Positions 39,740-52,775 of a stretch of DNA of 64,000 bases are shown in pieces. The position numbers were made by a program, and so were the translations under genes. Source of the stretch: Eulemur rufifrons (lineage: Eukaryota > Chordata > Mammalia > Primates > Lemuridae); contig NW_027182958.1 of the NCBI RefSeq assembly GCF_041146395.1, forward strand, positions 62,001-126,000, read 5' to 3'. A model generated the notes under the pieces. It saw only the letters and a list, made by a program, of their open reading frames with translations, had not been told where the DNA came from and made no database searches. How positions within the stretch are numbered: the stretch's first letter is position 1; each line of letters begins with the position of its first letter.

Positions 39740-40570
39740 GGACGAAGTTTGAGAATCACATATAAGAAAGCTTAGAGTCACTTAGAGAAAGCAAATCTTT
39801 GGGTGTGGAATGTAGGCCTGCTAAACTCTATTTTCATTTAAGAGTGAGAGTCATATATGGGAAGGCTTACATTCCCTCAGAGAAACCAACGACGGCGTGG
39901 TGGTTTTTAGGCATACTAAACTCTAGTTTGGAAGAAGTAGGAGAATGATATATGGGAACGCTCACATTCACGTAGAGAAAGCAATTATGGGGTGGCGTTT
40001 TTGTAGCCATGCTAATCTCTAGTTTGTAAGAAGTTAAGAAGTAATATATAGGAAAGCGTACAGTCATAGAAACCAACTCTCGAAGGATGTTTTGTTCACC
40101 TGGAAAACTCCAGGTTGGAAGAAGAGGGAGAGTCATATTGGGGACCGCGTACATTCACTCAGAGAAATCAATGATGGGATTGAGGTTTGCAGGCATAGTA
40201 AACTCTAGTTTGGAAGAAGTACGAGAATAGTATAAAGGAACGCTTACATTCATGCAGACAAAGCAACTATGGAGTGATGTTTGTATGCCTACTAAAATAT
40301 AGTTTGGAGGAAGTTCGAGAGTCATATCTGGGAAGCTTACAGTCACTTAGAGAAAGCAACTCTCGGGGGGTGGTTCGTAGGCCTGCTAAACGCTATTTTC
40401 AATGAAGTGTTAGAATAATATATGGGAACTCCAGAAAGCAACGTTGGGGTTGTGGTTCGTAGGCATACTAACTGTAATTTGGAAGAAGCAAGAGAATCAC
40501 ATATAGAACCGCTTAAATTCAGGCACTGAAAGCAACTATGGGGTGGTGTTTTGTAGGCTTGCAAAACTCT
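39740..40570 (+). repeat. Segmental duplication in the satellite, copy 1 (about 830 bp)
   Basis: It starts GGACGAAGTTTGAGAATCAC and ends near GAAAGCAACTATGGGGTGG. It matches 42,421-43,270 over its whole length, including private words (AAGAAGTTAAG.AGTAATAT, GCACTGAAAGCAAC). Offset is 2,681-2,692. Confidence 0.85.
40068..40081 (+). other. Empty site matching the Alu target at 47,540
   Basis: AGAAACCAACTCTC occurs here once. It is the complement of the duplicated target around the - strand Alu, in the mirror-equivalent monomer. The left arm is therefore unoccupied. Confidence 0.85.
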
Positions 40571-40809
40571 AGTTTGGACGAAGTTTGAGAGTCATATATA
40601 GGAAAGTTTACAGTCACATAGAGAAAGCAACTCTCTGTGTATGGAATGTAGGCCTGCTAAACTCTATTTTGGTTGAAGTGTGAGAGTCATATATGGAAAG
40701 GCTTACATTCACTCAGAGAAAACAACGTTTGGGTGGTGGTCTGTAGGGCATACTAAACTGTAGTTTGGAAGAAGTACAAGAGTCCTATATAGGAACACTT
40801 GCATTCACG

Positions 40810-42423
40810 CGAAGAAAGCACTTATGGCGTCATGTTTTGTAGGCATGCTAAACTGCAGTTTGGAAGAAGTTCAAGAGCCTTATACAGGAAAGATTACAGT
40901 CACCTACGGAAAGCAACTCTCGGGAGATTGTTTGTACACATGCTAAACTCTAATTTGGATGAAGTGTGAGAGTCAAATATGGGACCGCTTACATTCCCTC
41001 AGAGAAACTACATTGGGGTGGTTTTTGTAGGCATACTAAATAGTTTGGAAGAAGTATGAGAATGACATATGGGAACGCTTACATTCACACAGAGAAAGCA
41101 AGCATGGGATTGTGTTTTGTAAGCATGCTAAACTATAGCTTGGAAGAAGTTCTAAACCTGAACAGTCACTTAGAGAAAGCAACTCTTGGTGGGTGATTTT
41201 TAGGTCTGCTAAATTGTATTTTGAAAGAAGTACCAGAGTCATATATACTAATGCTTACATTCATGCAGAGAAAGAAACCATGGGGTGATGTTTTGTGTGC
41301 ATGTTAACCTGTAGTTTGGAAGAAGTTGGAGGGTCTTACAAATAGGAAAGCTTACACTCACCGAGAGAAAGCAACTCTCGGGAGATAGTTTCTTGGCCTG
41401 CTAAACTCTACTTTGCATCAATTGTGAGAGTCAAACATGGGAACACTTTCATTCAGAGAACGCCACGTTTGGGTGGTGGTTTGTAGGCATTCTAAACTGT
41501 ATTTTGGAGGAAGTACGAGAGTCATATATACGAACGCTTACATTCAGGCAGAGAAAGCAACTCTGGGGTGGTATTTTGTTGACATGCTAAACTGTGGTTT
41601 GGAAGAAGTTCGAGAGTCTTATATAGGAAAGATTACAGTGACACAGAGAAAACAACTCTCGGTAGTTTATCGGTAGGCCTGCTAAACTCTAATTTGGATG
41701 AAATGTGAGAACACTTGCATTCATTCACTCAGAGAAAGAAACCTTATCGTGATGGTTTGAAGGCATAATAACTGTAGTTGGGAAGAAGTAGGAGAGTCAT
41801 ATGTATGAACGGTTACATTCACGCAGAGAAAGCAACTGTGGGACAGCGTATGTAGGCATGCTAATCTGTAGTTTGGAGGAAATTCGAGAGTCACATCTGG
41901 AGAAAATTACAGTCACTAAGACAAAGCAACCATCTTGGGCTGGTTTGTAGATCTGCTAAATTCTATTTTGGAAAAAGAGTGTGAGTCATATACGGGAACG
42001 CTTATGTTCACTCAGAGAAAGCAACCATGGTGTGGTGTTCTGTTAGCATGCTATAGTTTGAAAGAAGTTGGAGATTCTTATATAGGAAAGTTTACAGTCA
42101 CCTAGAGAAAGCAACTCACGGGGTATGGTTTGTAGGCCTGCTAAAATCTAATTTGGATTAAGTGAGAGAGGCATATATATGAACGCTTATATTGACGCAG
42201 AGAAAGTAACCATGGTGTGGTGTTTTGTAAGCATGCTAAAATATACTTTGGAAGAAGTTCGAAAGCAGACAGTCAGAGAAAGCAACTCTCGGCGGTTGAT
42301 TTTTCGGTCTGCTAAATTGTATTTTGAAAGAAGTATCAGAGACATATATACAAACGCTTACATTCATGCAGAGAAAGCAACTATGGGGTGGTGTTTTGTA
42401 GGCATGCTAAACTCTAGTTTGGA
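40810..42423 (+). repeat. Near-identical inverted arm, left
   Basis: It pairs with 44,567-46,180 as reverse complement. Checked landmarks (41,036/45,954, 41,437/45,553, 42,179/44,811) all give a coordinate sum of exactly 86,990, so there is no net length change. In the sections I compared base by base I found a single difference (TTGACATGC against TTGGCATGC near 41,580). It ends at TAGTTTGGACGAAG, where duplication copy 2 begins. Confidence 0.9.
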
Positions 42424-43270
42424 CGAAGTTTGAGAATCACATATAAGAAAGCTTGGAGTCACTTAAAGCTAATCTCTGGGTGTGGAATGTAGGCGTGCTA
42501 AACTCTATTTTGGTTTGAGTGAGAGTCATATATGGGAAGTCTTACATTCCCTCAGAGAAAGCAACGATGGTGTGGTGGTTTGTAGGCATAGTAATCTCTA
42601 GTTTGGAAGAAGTAGGAGAATGATATATGGGAACGCTTACATTCATGCAGAGAAAGCAATTATGGGGTGGCTTTTTTGTAGCCATGTTAATCTCTAGTTT
42701 GTAAGAAGTTAAGGAGTAATATATAGGAAAGTGTACAGTCATTTATAGAAACCAACTCTCGGGGGATGGTTTGTAGGCCTGCAAAACTCTACTTTGGAAG
42801 AAGGGGGAGAGCCATATTGGGGACCACGTACATTCACTCAGAGAAATCAACGATGGGGTTGTGGTTCATAGGCATACTAAACTCTAGTTTGGAAGAAGTA
42901 CGAGAATCATATATAGGGACGCTTACATTCATGCAGAGAAAGCAACTATGGAGTGATGTTTATATGCCTACTGAACTATAGTTTGGAGGAAGTTCGAGAG
43001 TCATCTCTGGGAAGCTTACAGTCACTTAGAGAAAGCAACTCTCGGGGGATGGTTCGTAGGCCTGCTAATCTCTATTTTCAATGTAGTGTTAGAATCATAT
43101 ACGGGAACGCTTACATTCACTCAGTGAAAGCAACTTTGGGGTGGCGGTTTGTAGGTATACTAACCTGTAATTTGGAAGAAGCAAGAGAATCACATATAGA
43201 ACCGCTTAAATTCAGGCACTGAAAGCAACTATGGGGTGGTGTTTTGTAGACATGCTAAACTGTAGTTTGG
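42421..43270 (+). repeat. Segmental duplication in the satellite, copy 2 (about 850 bp)
   Basis: Forward copy of 39,740-40,570, lying between the near-identical inverted arms. It also has a mirror relative at 47,190-48,243 on the right, where it occurs once. Confidence 0.85.
42747..42760 (+). other. Second empty Alu-target site
   Basis: AGAAACCAACTCTC again, preceded by ATTTAT. This resembles the context of the filled site (complement ACTTATAGAAACC) more than the copy at 40,068 does. Confidence 0.8.
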
Positions 43271-43564
43271 AAGAAGTTCAAAAGCTGACAGTCACTTACA
43301 GAAAGAAACTGTCAGCGGGTGATTTTTAGGTCTGCTAAATTGTATTTTGAAACAAGTACCAGAGTCATAGATACAAACGGTTACATTCATGCAGAGAAAG
43401 AAACTATGGGGTGATGTTTTGTGGGTATGCTACACTGCCCACAAAACTTGGAAGAATTTCGAGAGTCGTATACAGGAAAGCTTACATTCCCCTAGAGAAA
43501 GCAACTCTCAGGAAGTGGTTTATAGGCCTTGTACACTCTAATTTGGATCAAGTGTGAGAGTCAT

Positions 43565-43580
43565 ACATACGAGTTCCCAA
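43565..43580. other. Orientation switch of the satellite
   Basis: Forward monomer text (GTGTGAGAGTCATACATA) runs directly into reverse text (CGAG, TTCCCAAATACAGTTTAG, TATGCCTACAAA). There is no spacer, mobile element or telomere hexamer at the join. Confidence 0.85.
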
Positions 43581-44566
43581 ATACAGTTTAGTATGCCTAC
43601 AAATTACCAGCCCAACATTGCTTTCTCTGAGTGGATGTAGGCGTTCCCGTATATGAATCTCGGACGGCTTTCAAAATGCAATCTGCCGGACCTACAAAAC
43701 ACCGCCCGAGAGTTTCTTTCTCTCACTGTAAGCTTTCCTATATATGACTTTGGAACTTCTTCCGAACCATAATTTATCATGCCAACAAAAGGCCACCCCA
43801 TAGTTGTGAATATAAGCGTTCCTATGCATCACGCTCGTACTTCTTCCAAAGTATAGTACGCCTACAAACCACCTCCCCAACTTTGCTTTTTCTGAGTGAA
43901 TGTAAGCATTCTTTTATTCTAGTACTGCCAGCAAACTCCAGTTTAGTATGAATAAAAACCACCACCGCAACCCTGCTTTCTCTGGGTGAATGTTAGCGTT
44001 CCCGTTTATGATTCACACTTCATCCAAAATAGAATTTAGCAGAACTACAAACCGGGACCCAAGGGTTGCTTTCTCTATGAGACTGTAAGCTTTTCTATTA
44101 CTCTTAACTTCTTCGCAACTAGAGATTTGTTTGCCTACAAAACACCACCCCATAGTTGCCCTCTCTGCGTGAATGTAAGCGCTCATATATGTGACTCTGC
44201 TACTTCTTCCTAAATACAGTTTAGTATGCTTACAAACAACCACCCAAACGTTGCGTTCTCTTAGAGAATGTTAGCGTTCTCATGTATGACTGTCACGAAT
44301 AAGTAGAGTTTAGCAAGCTTACAAACCATCTCTCGAAAGTTGCTTCCTCTAGCGGACTGCAAGCTTTCCTATAAAAGACTGTCGAACTTCTTCCAAACTA
44401 CATTTCAGCATGCCAACCAAACGTCACCACATAGTTTCTTTCTCAGCATAAATGTAAGCGATTTTATATAAGAATCTGGTACTTCTTTCTAAATACAATT
44501 TAGCAGACCTCAAAATCAACCGCCGAGAGTTGCTTTCTCTAAGTGACTGTCAGCTTTTGAACTTCT

Positions 44567-46180
44567 TCCAAACTAGAGTTTAGCATGCCTACAAAACACC
44601 ACCCCATAGTTGCTTTCTCTGCATGAATGTAAGCGTTTGTATATATGTCTCTGATACTTCTTTCAAAATACAATTTAGCAGACCGAAAAATCAACCGCCG
44701 AGAGTTGCTTTCTCTGACTGTCTGCTTTCGAACTTCTTCCAAAGTATATTTTAGCATGCTTACAAAACACCACACCATGGTTACTTTCTCTGCGTCAATA
44801 TAAGCGTTCATATATATGCCTCTCTCACTTAATCCAAATTAGATTTTAGCAGGCCTACAAACCATACCCCGTGAGTTGCTTTCTCTAGGTGACTGTAAAC
44901 TTTCCTATATAAGAATCTCCAACTTCTTTCAAACTATAGCATGCTAACAGAACACCACACCATGGTTGCTTTCTCTGAGTGAACATAAGCGTTCCCGTAT
45001 ATGACTCACACTCTTTTTCCAAAATAGAATTTAGCAGATCTACAAACCAGCCCAAGATGGTTGCTTTGTCTTAGTGACTGTAATTTTCTCCAGATGTGAC
45101 TCTCGAATTTCCTCCAAACTACAGATTAGCATGCCTACATACGCTGTCCCACAGTTGCTTTCTCTGCGTGAATGTAACCGTTCATACATATGACTCTCCT
45201 ACTTCTTCCCAACTACAGTTATTATGCCTTCAAACCATCACGATAAGGTTTCTTTCTCTGAGTGAATGAATGCAAGTGTTCTCACATTTCATCCAAATTA
45301 GAGTTTAGCAGGCCTACCGATAAACTACCGAGAGTTGTTTTCTCTGTGTCACTGTAATCTTTCCTATATAAGACTCTCGAACTTCTTCCAAACCACAGTT
45401 TAGCATGCCAACAAAATACCACCCCAGAGTTGCTTTCTCTGCCTGAATGTAAGCGTTCGTATATATGACTCTCGTACTTCCTCCAAAATACAGTTTAGAA
45501 TGCCTACAAACCACCACCCAAACGTGGCGTTCTCTGAATGAAAGTGTTCCCATGTTTGACTCTCACAATTGATGCAAAGTAGAGTTTAGCAGGCCAAGAA
45601 ACTATCTCCCGAGAGTTGCTTTCTCTCGGTGAGTGTAAGCTTTCCTATTTGTAAGACCCTCCAACTTCTTCCAAACTACAGGTTAACATGCACACAAAAC
45701 ATCACCCCATGGTTTCTTTCTCTGCATGAATGTAAGCATTAGTATATATGACTCTGGTACTTCTTTCAAAATACAATTTAGCAGACCTAAAAATCACCCA
45801 CCAAGAGTTGCTTTCTCTAAGTGACTGTTCAGGTTTAGAACTTCTTCCAAGCTATAGTTTAGCATGCTTACAAAACACAATCCCATGCTTGCTTTCTCTG
45901 TGTGAATGTAAGCGTTCCCATATGTCATTCTCATACTTCTTCCAAACTATTTAGTATGCCTACAAAAACCACCCCAATGTAGTTTCTCTGAGGGAATGTA
46001 AGCGGTCCCATATTTGACTCTCACACTTCATCCAAATTAGAGTTTAGCATGTGTACAAACAATCTCCCGAGAGTTGCTTTCCGTAGGTGACTGTAATCTT
46101 TCCTGTATAAGGCTCTTGAACTTCTTCCAAACTGCAGTTTAGCATGCCTACAAAACATGACGCCATAAGTGCTTTCTCTG
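44567..46180 (-). repeat. Near-identical inverted arm, right
   Basis: Reverse complement of 40,810-42,423. Beyond 46,180 the match drops abruptly: AGTAGGGGAGGGTCATAT here against AGTACAAGAGTCCTATAT on the left. The loss is sharp on the outer side as well as the inner side. Confidence 0.9.
44960..45860 (-). repeat. Right-arm direct duplication, copy 1
   Basis: The succession GAGTGAACATAAGCGTTCCC, AATTTAGCAGATCTACAAA, ACAGTTATTATGCCTTCAAA and CACAATTGATGCAAA is repeated in the same order about 1.5 kb further right. Confidence 0.7.
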
Positions 46181-46459
46181 CGTGAATGTAAGCATTCGTA
46201 TATATGACCCTCCCCTACTTCCTCCAAAATACAGTTTAGAATGCTTACAAACCACCACCCAAACGTTGTTTTCTCTGAGTGAATGAAAACGTTCCCATGT
46301 TTGGCACTCACAATTGATGCAAATTAGAGTTTAGCATGCTTAGAAATAATCTGCCGGGAGTTGCTTTCTCTAGGTGACTGTAAGCTTTCCTATATAAGAC
46401 TCGCGAACTTCTTCCAAACTACAGTTTAGCATGCCAACACAACACCACCCCATCGTTGA

Positions 46460-47060
46460 TTTCTCTGAGTGAACATAAGCGTTCCCATATATGACTCTCA
46501 CTCTTCTTCCAAAATAGAATTTAGCAGATCTACAAAACGGCCCAAATGCTGGCTTTCTCTAAGTGACTGTAATTTTCCCCAGATATGACTCGAACTTCCT
46601 CCAAACTATAGATTAACATGCGTACATACGCCACCCAACAGTTGCTTTCTCTGTGTGAATGACTCTCCTATTTCTTCTGAACTACAGTTATTATGCCTTC
46701 AAACAACCACACAAACGTTGTGTTTTCTGAGTGAACGTAGGCGTTCCCATGTTTGACTCTCACAATTGCTGCTAATTAGAGTTTAGCAGGCTTGCAAAGC
46801 TCTCCCGAGTGTTGCTTTCTCTAGGTGACTGTAAGCTATCCTATATAAGACTCTCGAACTTCTTCCAAACTGCAGTTTAGCATGCCCACAACACATCACT
46901 CCATAGTTTGTTTCTCTGCATGAATGTAAGCGTTTGTATATATGACTCGGGTACGTCTTTCAAAATACAATTTAGCAGACCTAAAAATCACCCGCCAAGA
47001 GATGCTTTCTCTAAGTGACTGTCAGCTTTCGAACTTCTTCCACTCTATAGTTTAGCATTC
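46460..47060 (-). repeat. Right-arm direct duplication, copy 2
   Basis: Second, more divergent copy of 44,960-45,860 (GAGTGAACATAAGCGTTCCC at about 46,467; CACAATTGCTGCTAA at about 46,764). It has internal losses and accounts for most of the roughly 630 bp that the right arm has in excess of the left here. Confidence 0.7.
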
Positions 47061-47539
47061 CTGCACTACAGCACCCCATATTTGCTTTCTCTGTGTTAAT
47101 GGAAGCGTTTGTATATATGTCTATAGTACCTCTTCTAAAGGAGAGTTTGGGTATGCCTAAAAACGGCCACCCCAAAGTTGCCTTCTCTGAGTGAATGTAA
47201 GCGTTTCCTAACACTTCATTGAAAATAGAGTTTAGCAGGCCTACGAACCACCCTCCGAGAGTTGCTTTCTCTAAGTGACTGTAAGCTTCCCAGAGATGAC
47301 TCTCGAACTTCCTCCAAACTATAGTTTAGTAGGCATACAAACATCACTCCATAGTTGCTTTCTCTGCATGAATGTAAGCGTCCCTATATATGATTCTCGT
47401 ACTTCTTCCAAACTAGAGTTTAGTATGCCAACAAACCACAATCCCATCGTTGATTTCTCTGAGTGAATGCATGCGGTCCCCAATATGACTCTCGCCCTTC
47501 TTCCAAAGTAGAGTTTTGCAGGCCTACAAACAATCCACC

Positions 47540-47550
47540 GAGAGTTGGTT

Positions 47551-47553
<3 letters not shown>
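47540..47553. repeat. Alu target-site duplication, left copy
   Basis: GAGAGTTGGTTTCT, perfect against 47,907-47,920. Confidence 0.93.
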
Positions 47554-47906
<353 letters not shown>

Positions 47907-47920
47907 GAGAGTTGGTTTCT
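47907..47920. repeat. Alu target-site duplication, right copy
   Basis: GAGAGTTGGTTTCT, after which the interrupted monomer resumes (ATAAGTGACTGTACC). Confidence 0.93.
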
Positions 47921-48499
47921 ATAAGTGACTGTACCCTTTCCTATATATTACGCCTTAACTTTTTCCAAACTACAGATTAGCATGGCTACAAAACGCCACC
48001 CCATAATTGCTTTCTCTGCATGAATGTAAGCGTTCCCATATATAATTCTCCTACTTCTTCCAAACTAGAGTTTAGTATGCCTAAAAACCACCACGCCGTC
48101 GTTGCTTTCTCTGAGGGAATGTAAGCCTTCCCATATATGACTCTCACTCAAACCGAAATAGAGTTTAGCACACCTACATTCCACACCCAGAGATTTGCTT
48201 TAAGTGACTCTAAGCTTTCTTATATGTGATTCTCAAACTTCGTCCAAACTAGAGTTTAGCATGCCTACAAAACACCACCCCATAGTTGCTTTCTCTGCAT
48301 GAATGTAAGCCTTTCTATATATGACTCTGGTACTTCTTTCAAAATACAATTTAGCAGACCAAAAAATCAACCGCCTAGAGTTGCTTTCTCTAAGTGACCG
48401 TCTGCTTTCGAACGTCTTCCAAAGTATATTTTAGCATGCCTACAAAACACCACCCCATAGTTGCTTTCAGTGCATCAAAATGTATGTGTTCCTATATGT

Positions 48500-49737
48500 G
48501 ATTCTCGTGCTTCTTCCAAACTGCAGTTTAGTAGGCCTACAAACAACCCCATCGTTGCTTTCTCTGAGTGAATGTAAGCGTTCTCATATATGACTCTCAC
48601 ACTTCAACCAAAACAGGGTTTTGCAGGCCTACAAACCACCCGCCAAGACTTGCTTTTTCAAAGTGGCTGTTACCTTTCCTATATAGGACTCTGGAACTTC
48701 TCCCAAGCTAGACTTTAACATGTCTACCTGACACTACTCCGTAGTTGCTCGCAGTGTGAGAATGTAAGCGTTCTTATATATGAGTCTTGTACTTCTTCCT
48801 AACTAGCATTTGCATGCCAAAATAACACTCCCCCATAGTTGCTTTCTGTGAGTCAATGTAAACATTCCTATATATGTCTCTCGCAGTTCTTCCAAAGTAG
48901 AGTTGAGTAAGCCTACAAACCAATCCCTGAGAGCTGTTTTCTTTGAACGAATTTAAGCATTCCTATATATGACTATGGACTTCTTCCAAACTACAGTTCA
49001 GCAAGCCTACACTCCACCGCCGTTCGTTGTTTTCTCTGTTACTGTAAGCTTTCGTATACATGGCTCTCGAAATTTTCTGAAACTAGAGTTAGCATGCCTA
49101 CTATACACCTACACATAATTGCTTTGTCTGAGTGAATATAAGCCTTCCTATATATGACTGTCGCACTTTTTCCAAACTAGAGTTTAGCCAGCCTGGAAAG
49201 CACCCCATTATAGTTGCTTTCATTGAATGAATGTTAACATTCCTATGTATGACTCTCGCAACTTTTCCAATCTAAGATTTTAGCAATGCTACAAATCCCC
49301 CGCAGAGTTCCTATACATAACTGTCCCCTTTTTCCAAGCCAGAGTTTAGGAAGCCTAGAAACCGTCCCCTCGTAGACGCTTTATGTGAACGTAAGCGTTC
49401 CTATATATGACTCTCGCCTTCCTCCAAACTAGAGCTTAGCAAGCCTACAAACCAACTCCCTATAATTGCTTTCTCTGAATGAATGATATCGTTCCTACAT
49501 AAGACTCTCGAACTTCTTCCAAACCAGAGTTTAGCAAGTCAATATGCACCCCCCATAGATGATTCCTCTAACTCAAAGCTAATATTCCTATATATGATTC
49601 AGCTTCTTCATCCAAACTAGAGTAAGGCAAGCCTACAAAGCCCACACCAATAGTTGCTTTCTATAAGTAAATGTAAGCATCCCTATATATGACTATAGCA
49701 ATTCTTCTGAACTGGAGTTTAGCAAGCCTACAGACCC
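48500..49737 (-). repeat. Right divergent edge of the satellite
   Basis: Mirror of the left edge in the same monomer order. TAACACTCCCCCAT (48,823) pairs with ATGGGGGAGTGTTA (39,326). The right arm has two extra monomers (about 180 bp, near 48,300-48,480) and lacks the left arm's 376-bp duplication. Confidence 0.82.
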
Positions 49738-49876
49738 CAGGACCCCACTCCATACTATCCTGGGCACTGGTGCCACCCTGCCAGGCAGGACACAGGGGCA
49801 GAGCCTCATCTCAGACATGGCATTGGTGGACTATATAGGCTTTCTTAAATTTTTGAATTGAAGAAATGTGAGAATT
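49738..49876 (-). repeat. Cassette C2, mirror copy
   Basis: Complement of 37,912-38,047: GGACCCCACTCCATA, CAGGCAGGACACAGGGGC and GCCTCATCTCAGACATGG. The change from satellite to cassette occurs at the equivalent base. Confidence 0.9.
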
Positions 49877-50132
49877 AGAATTAGAGTTAGGGTAAGGTTA
49901 GGTGTTAGGGACTATGATTAGTTTTAGGGGTTAGGGTTTTAGGTGAGAATTAGCGTTAGGATTAATATTAGGGTTAGAGATTAGGATTATGTTTAGTGGT
50001 TAGATTTAGGTTTAGGGTGAGAGGGAAGAGTAAGGGTTAGGGATTAGGATTACAGTTAGGAGTTAGAGTCAGTGCTTACGGGTAGGACTAGGGGTTTGGT
50101 TTAGTGATAGGGTTAGGGCTTACGTTTAATGG

Positions 50133-50272
50133 TGTGTGTTAGGGCACGGGCCCTGTCTAATATACGGGTCACTGTGGGTGTGGAGCATGGCTGCGTCCTC
50201 ACTTGATCATACCCTGGGTCCTGGACTTCAACTATAACGCAGGACACAGGCAGAGGCTCATCTCATGCAAGG
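50133..50272 (-). repeat. Cassette C1, mirror copy
   Basis: Complement of 37,509-37,650, with AGGGCACGGGCCCTGTCTAA, GTGTGGAGCATGGCTGCGTC and GGCTCATCTCATGCAAGG. Confidence 0.88.
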
Positions 50273-50860
50273 TTAGGATTAAGGTTTACGGTTAGGGTCA
50301 GGATTAAGGGTTAGGGTGAGGGTTAACAGTTAGGGTTAGGGTTAGGGGGTTAGCAATAGGGTTAGGGTTAAGGGTTAGGATTATGGTTCAGGTTTAAGGT
50401 GAGCATAAGGGGTTAGGGTTAGTGTTAACTGTAGGTCAGTGTTGGGGTTAAATCTCTAGGCATTAGCGTATAGGTTACGGTTAGGGTTAAGTAGGGTTAT
50501 GTTTAATGGTTAGGATTGGGATTAGCGTTATGGGTTAGGGTTAAGCTTTAGGGGTTATGACTAAGGATCAATGGTTAGGGTTATTTTTAGGCGTAGGGTT
50601 AAGGTAAGGGTTTTAGGGTTAGTGTTAGTGTTGTTGGTAGGGTTAAGGTTAGGGTTGGCGTTTCAGAATTAGGGATTAGGTGTTATGGTTATGGCTAGGA
50701 GTTAGGGTTAGAATTACGGTATAGGGCTTGTTCTCAGGGTGTCATGCATTATCGTTAAGATAAGGGGTTAAGTTAGGGTTAGGGTGAGGTTTACGTGTTA
50801 AGGTGAGCAGTAGGATCAGGGTTAGGTATTATGTTCTGGGTTAGGGTTATGGGTGTGGGG

Positions 50861-51063
50861 TAGGGTTTATGCTTAGGGCACGGGCCCTGTATGCACTAGG
50901 AGGCGAAGTTAGGTGTCTGTGATGGTCGCTGGGAACCCACTCTATCGTACGCAGTGTATGGGCCTCTGGGTTTCATGCAGGACACTGTGGCAGAGCCGGC
51001 TTTCATGCATGGCTTAGTAGGATTGTAGGCTTTCAAAACTCTGAGAAACCAAGTCTGAGAATT
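50861..51063 (-). repeat. Right cassette A (mirror of A25)
   Basis: A type, reverse. It differs from its later copies at 54,301 and 56,801 by a short loss: GAGAAACCAAGTCTGAG where they read GAGAAAGCAAGAAGTCTG. Confidence 0.9.
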
Positions 51064-51381
51064 AGATTTAGGGTTAGGATTATGGTACGGTTTAGGGATG
51101 AAGATTAGTGATAGGGTGAGGCTTAGGGTTAGGGGTTAGGGTTAGAGTTAGGGTTGTTGGTAGGGTGAAGGTTAGGGTTGGCATTTTAGAATTAGGGATG
51201 AGGTGTTACGGTTATGGCTAGGGGTTAGGATTAGAATTATGGGATAGGGCTTCTTCTCAGGGTGTTATGCATTAAGGTTAAGATAAGGGGATAAGTTAGG
51301 GTTACGGGGAGGTTTATGTTTTAAGGTGAGCAATAGGATCAGGGTCAGGTGCTATGTTCAGGGTGAGGGTTATCTGTTAGG

Positions 51382-51593
51382 GGTAGTGTTTATACTTAGC
51401 GTACGGGCCCTGTCTGCACTGGGTGGGGGGCTGGGGTTAGGGGGATGGGATTGTCCCCGGGAACCCACTCTATCATACGCTAGGTATGGGCTCCTGGTTT
51501 CATGCAAGAGAGAGCTGCAGAGCCCCCTTTTACTCATGGCATGGGAGGATTGTAGGCTTTCTAAACTCTAAGAAAGCAAGAAGTCCGAGAATT
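51382..51593 (-). repeat. Right cassette A (mirror of A24)
   Basis: A type, reverse, with TTTATACTTAGCGTACGGGC and GCAAGAGAGAGCTGCAGAGC. The same form recurs at 54,827 and 57,326, and a relative at 60,454. Confidence 0.9.
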
Positions 51594-52563
51594 AGATTTA
51601 GGGGTAGGATAATGATAATGTTTAGGGTTAGGGTTAGTGTTAAGGTGGGGTCTTAGGGTTAGGGGTTAAGGTTACAGGTTAATGTTAGGTTTAACAGTTA
51701 CAGTTAGGTTTATGGTTAAGTTTCAGGGTTAGGGTTAAGGTTTGGGTTTAGCGTTTGGCACAGGGTTAGGCTTCAGAGTTAGCTCTATGGTTAAAGATTA
51801 GGATTAGGGTTAGTATGAGGGTTAATGGTAAGGGTCAAGATTAAGGGTTAGGGTTGGGGTTAGGGTTAGGTTTAGGGTTAGGGCTTAGGGTTAGGCTTAG
51901 GGTTAAGGGATAGGATTAGGGTTAAGTGTTGGGCTTATGGTTAGGGTTAAAGTTTAGTGTTAGGGTTAATGTTTAGTGTTATGGTCCAGTTTAAGTGTTA
52001 GGGTGAGGGTTAGGGTTAGAGTTAGGCTTAGGGGTTAGGGATATAGTGAAGGTTCAGTGTTAGCGTTAGGTTTAGGGTTCAGGGTTAGGGTTAGCTTTAG
52101 GGGTTATGGTTAGGGTTAGGTGTTAGGTTAGTGTCAGGGTTAGGTCTAGTCGTGAGGGTAAGGTTTAGGGTTAGCTTTAAGAGCTAGGGTTAGGTTTAAT
52201 GGTTAGGATTAGGATTACGGTTAAAGGTTAGGGTAATGCTTAGGGGTTAGGGTGAAGGGTGAAGGGTTAGGGCTTTTGTTAGGCATAGCGTTGGGGTTAG
52301 AAGTAAGGGTTCCTGTCAGTGTTAGGGTTGTAGGCAGCGTTACGGTTAGGCTTAGCGGTTGAGAATTAGGGTTAGGGATTAGGTGTTACAGTTATGACTA
52401 GGAGATAGGGTTAGAATTATGGGATAGGGGATGTTCTCAGGGAATGGGTTATGCATTAACGTTACGTTAAGAGGTTAAAGTTAGGCTCACGGTGAGGTTT
52501 ACGTGTTAAGGGGAGAAATAGGAACAGGGTTAGGTGCCATGTTCAGGGTTGGTTATCTGTTAA

Positions 52564-52775
52564 AGGTATCATTTATGCTTAGCGCACAGGCCCTGTCGGC
52601 ATTAAGCTGGGGGGAGGTTAGGGGGCTGGGATTGTCACCGGGAACCCACTGTATCGGACTCTGGGTATGGGCCCGTGGATTTCATGCAGGACACAGTGGT
52701 AGAGCCTCCTTTCACACATGGCATGGGAGGATTGCAGGCTTTCTAAACTCTAAGAAAGCAAGAAGTCTGAGAATT
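52564..52775 (-). repeat. Right cassette A
   Basis: A type, reverse, with CACTGTATCGGACTCTGGG and GGATTGCAGGCTTTC. It is shared with 58,213 but missing from macro-unit 2. Confidence 0.9.

Noticed and set aside
41036..45954. Pairs of identical short open frames on opposite strands as conserved genes
   Set aside because: They are mirror copies in the near-identical satellite arms. The frame repeats because three 95-bp monomers make 285 bp, a multiple of three. There is no start context, splice signal or known domain.
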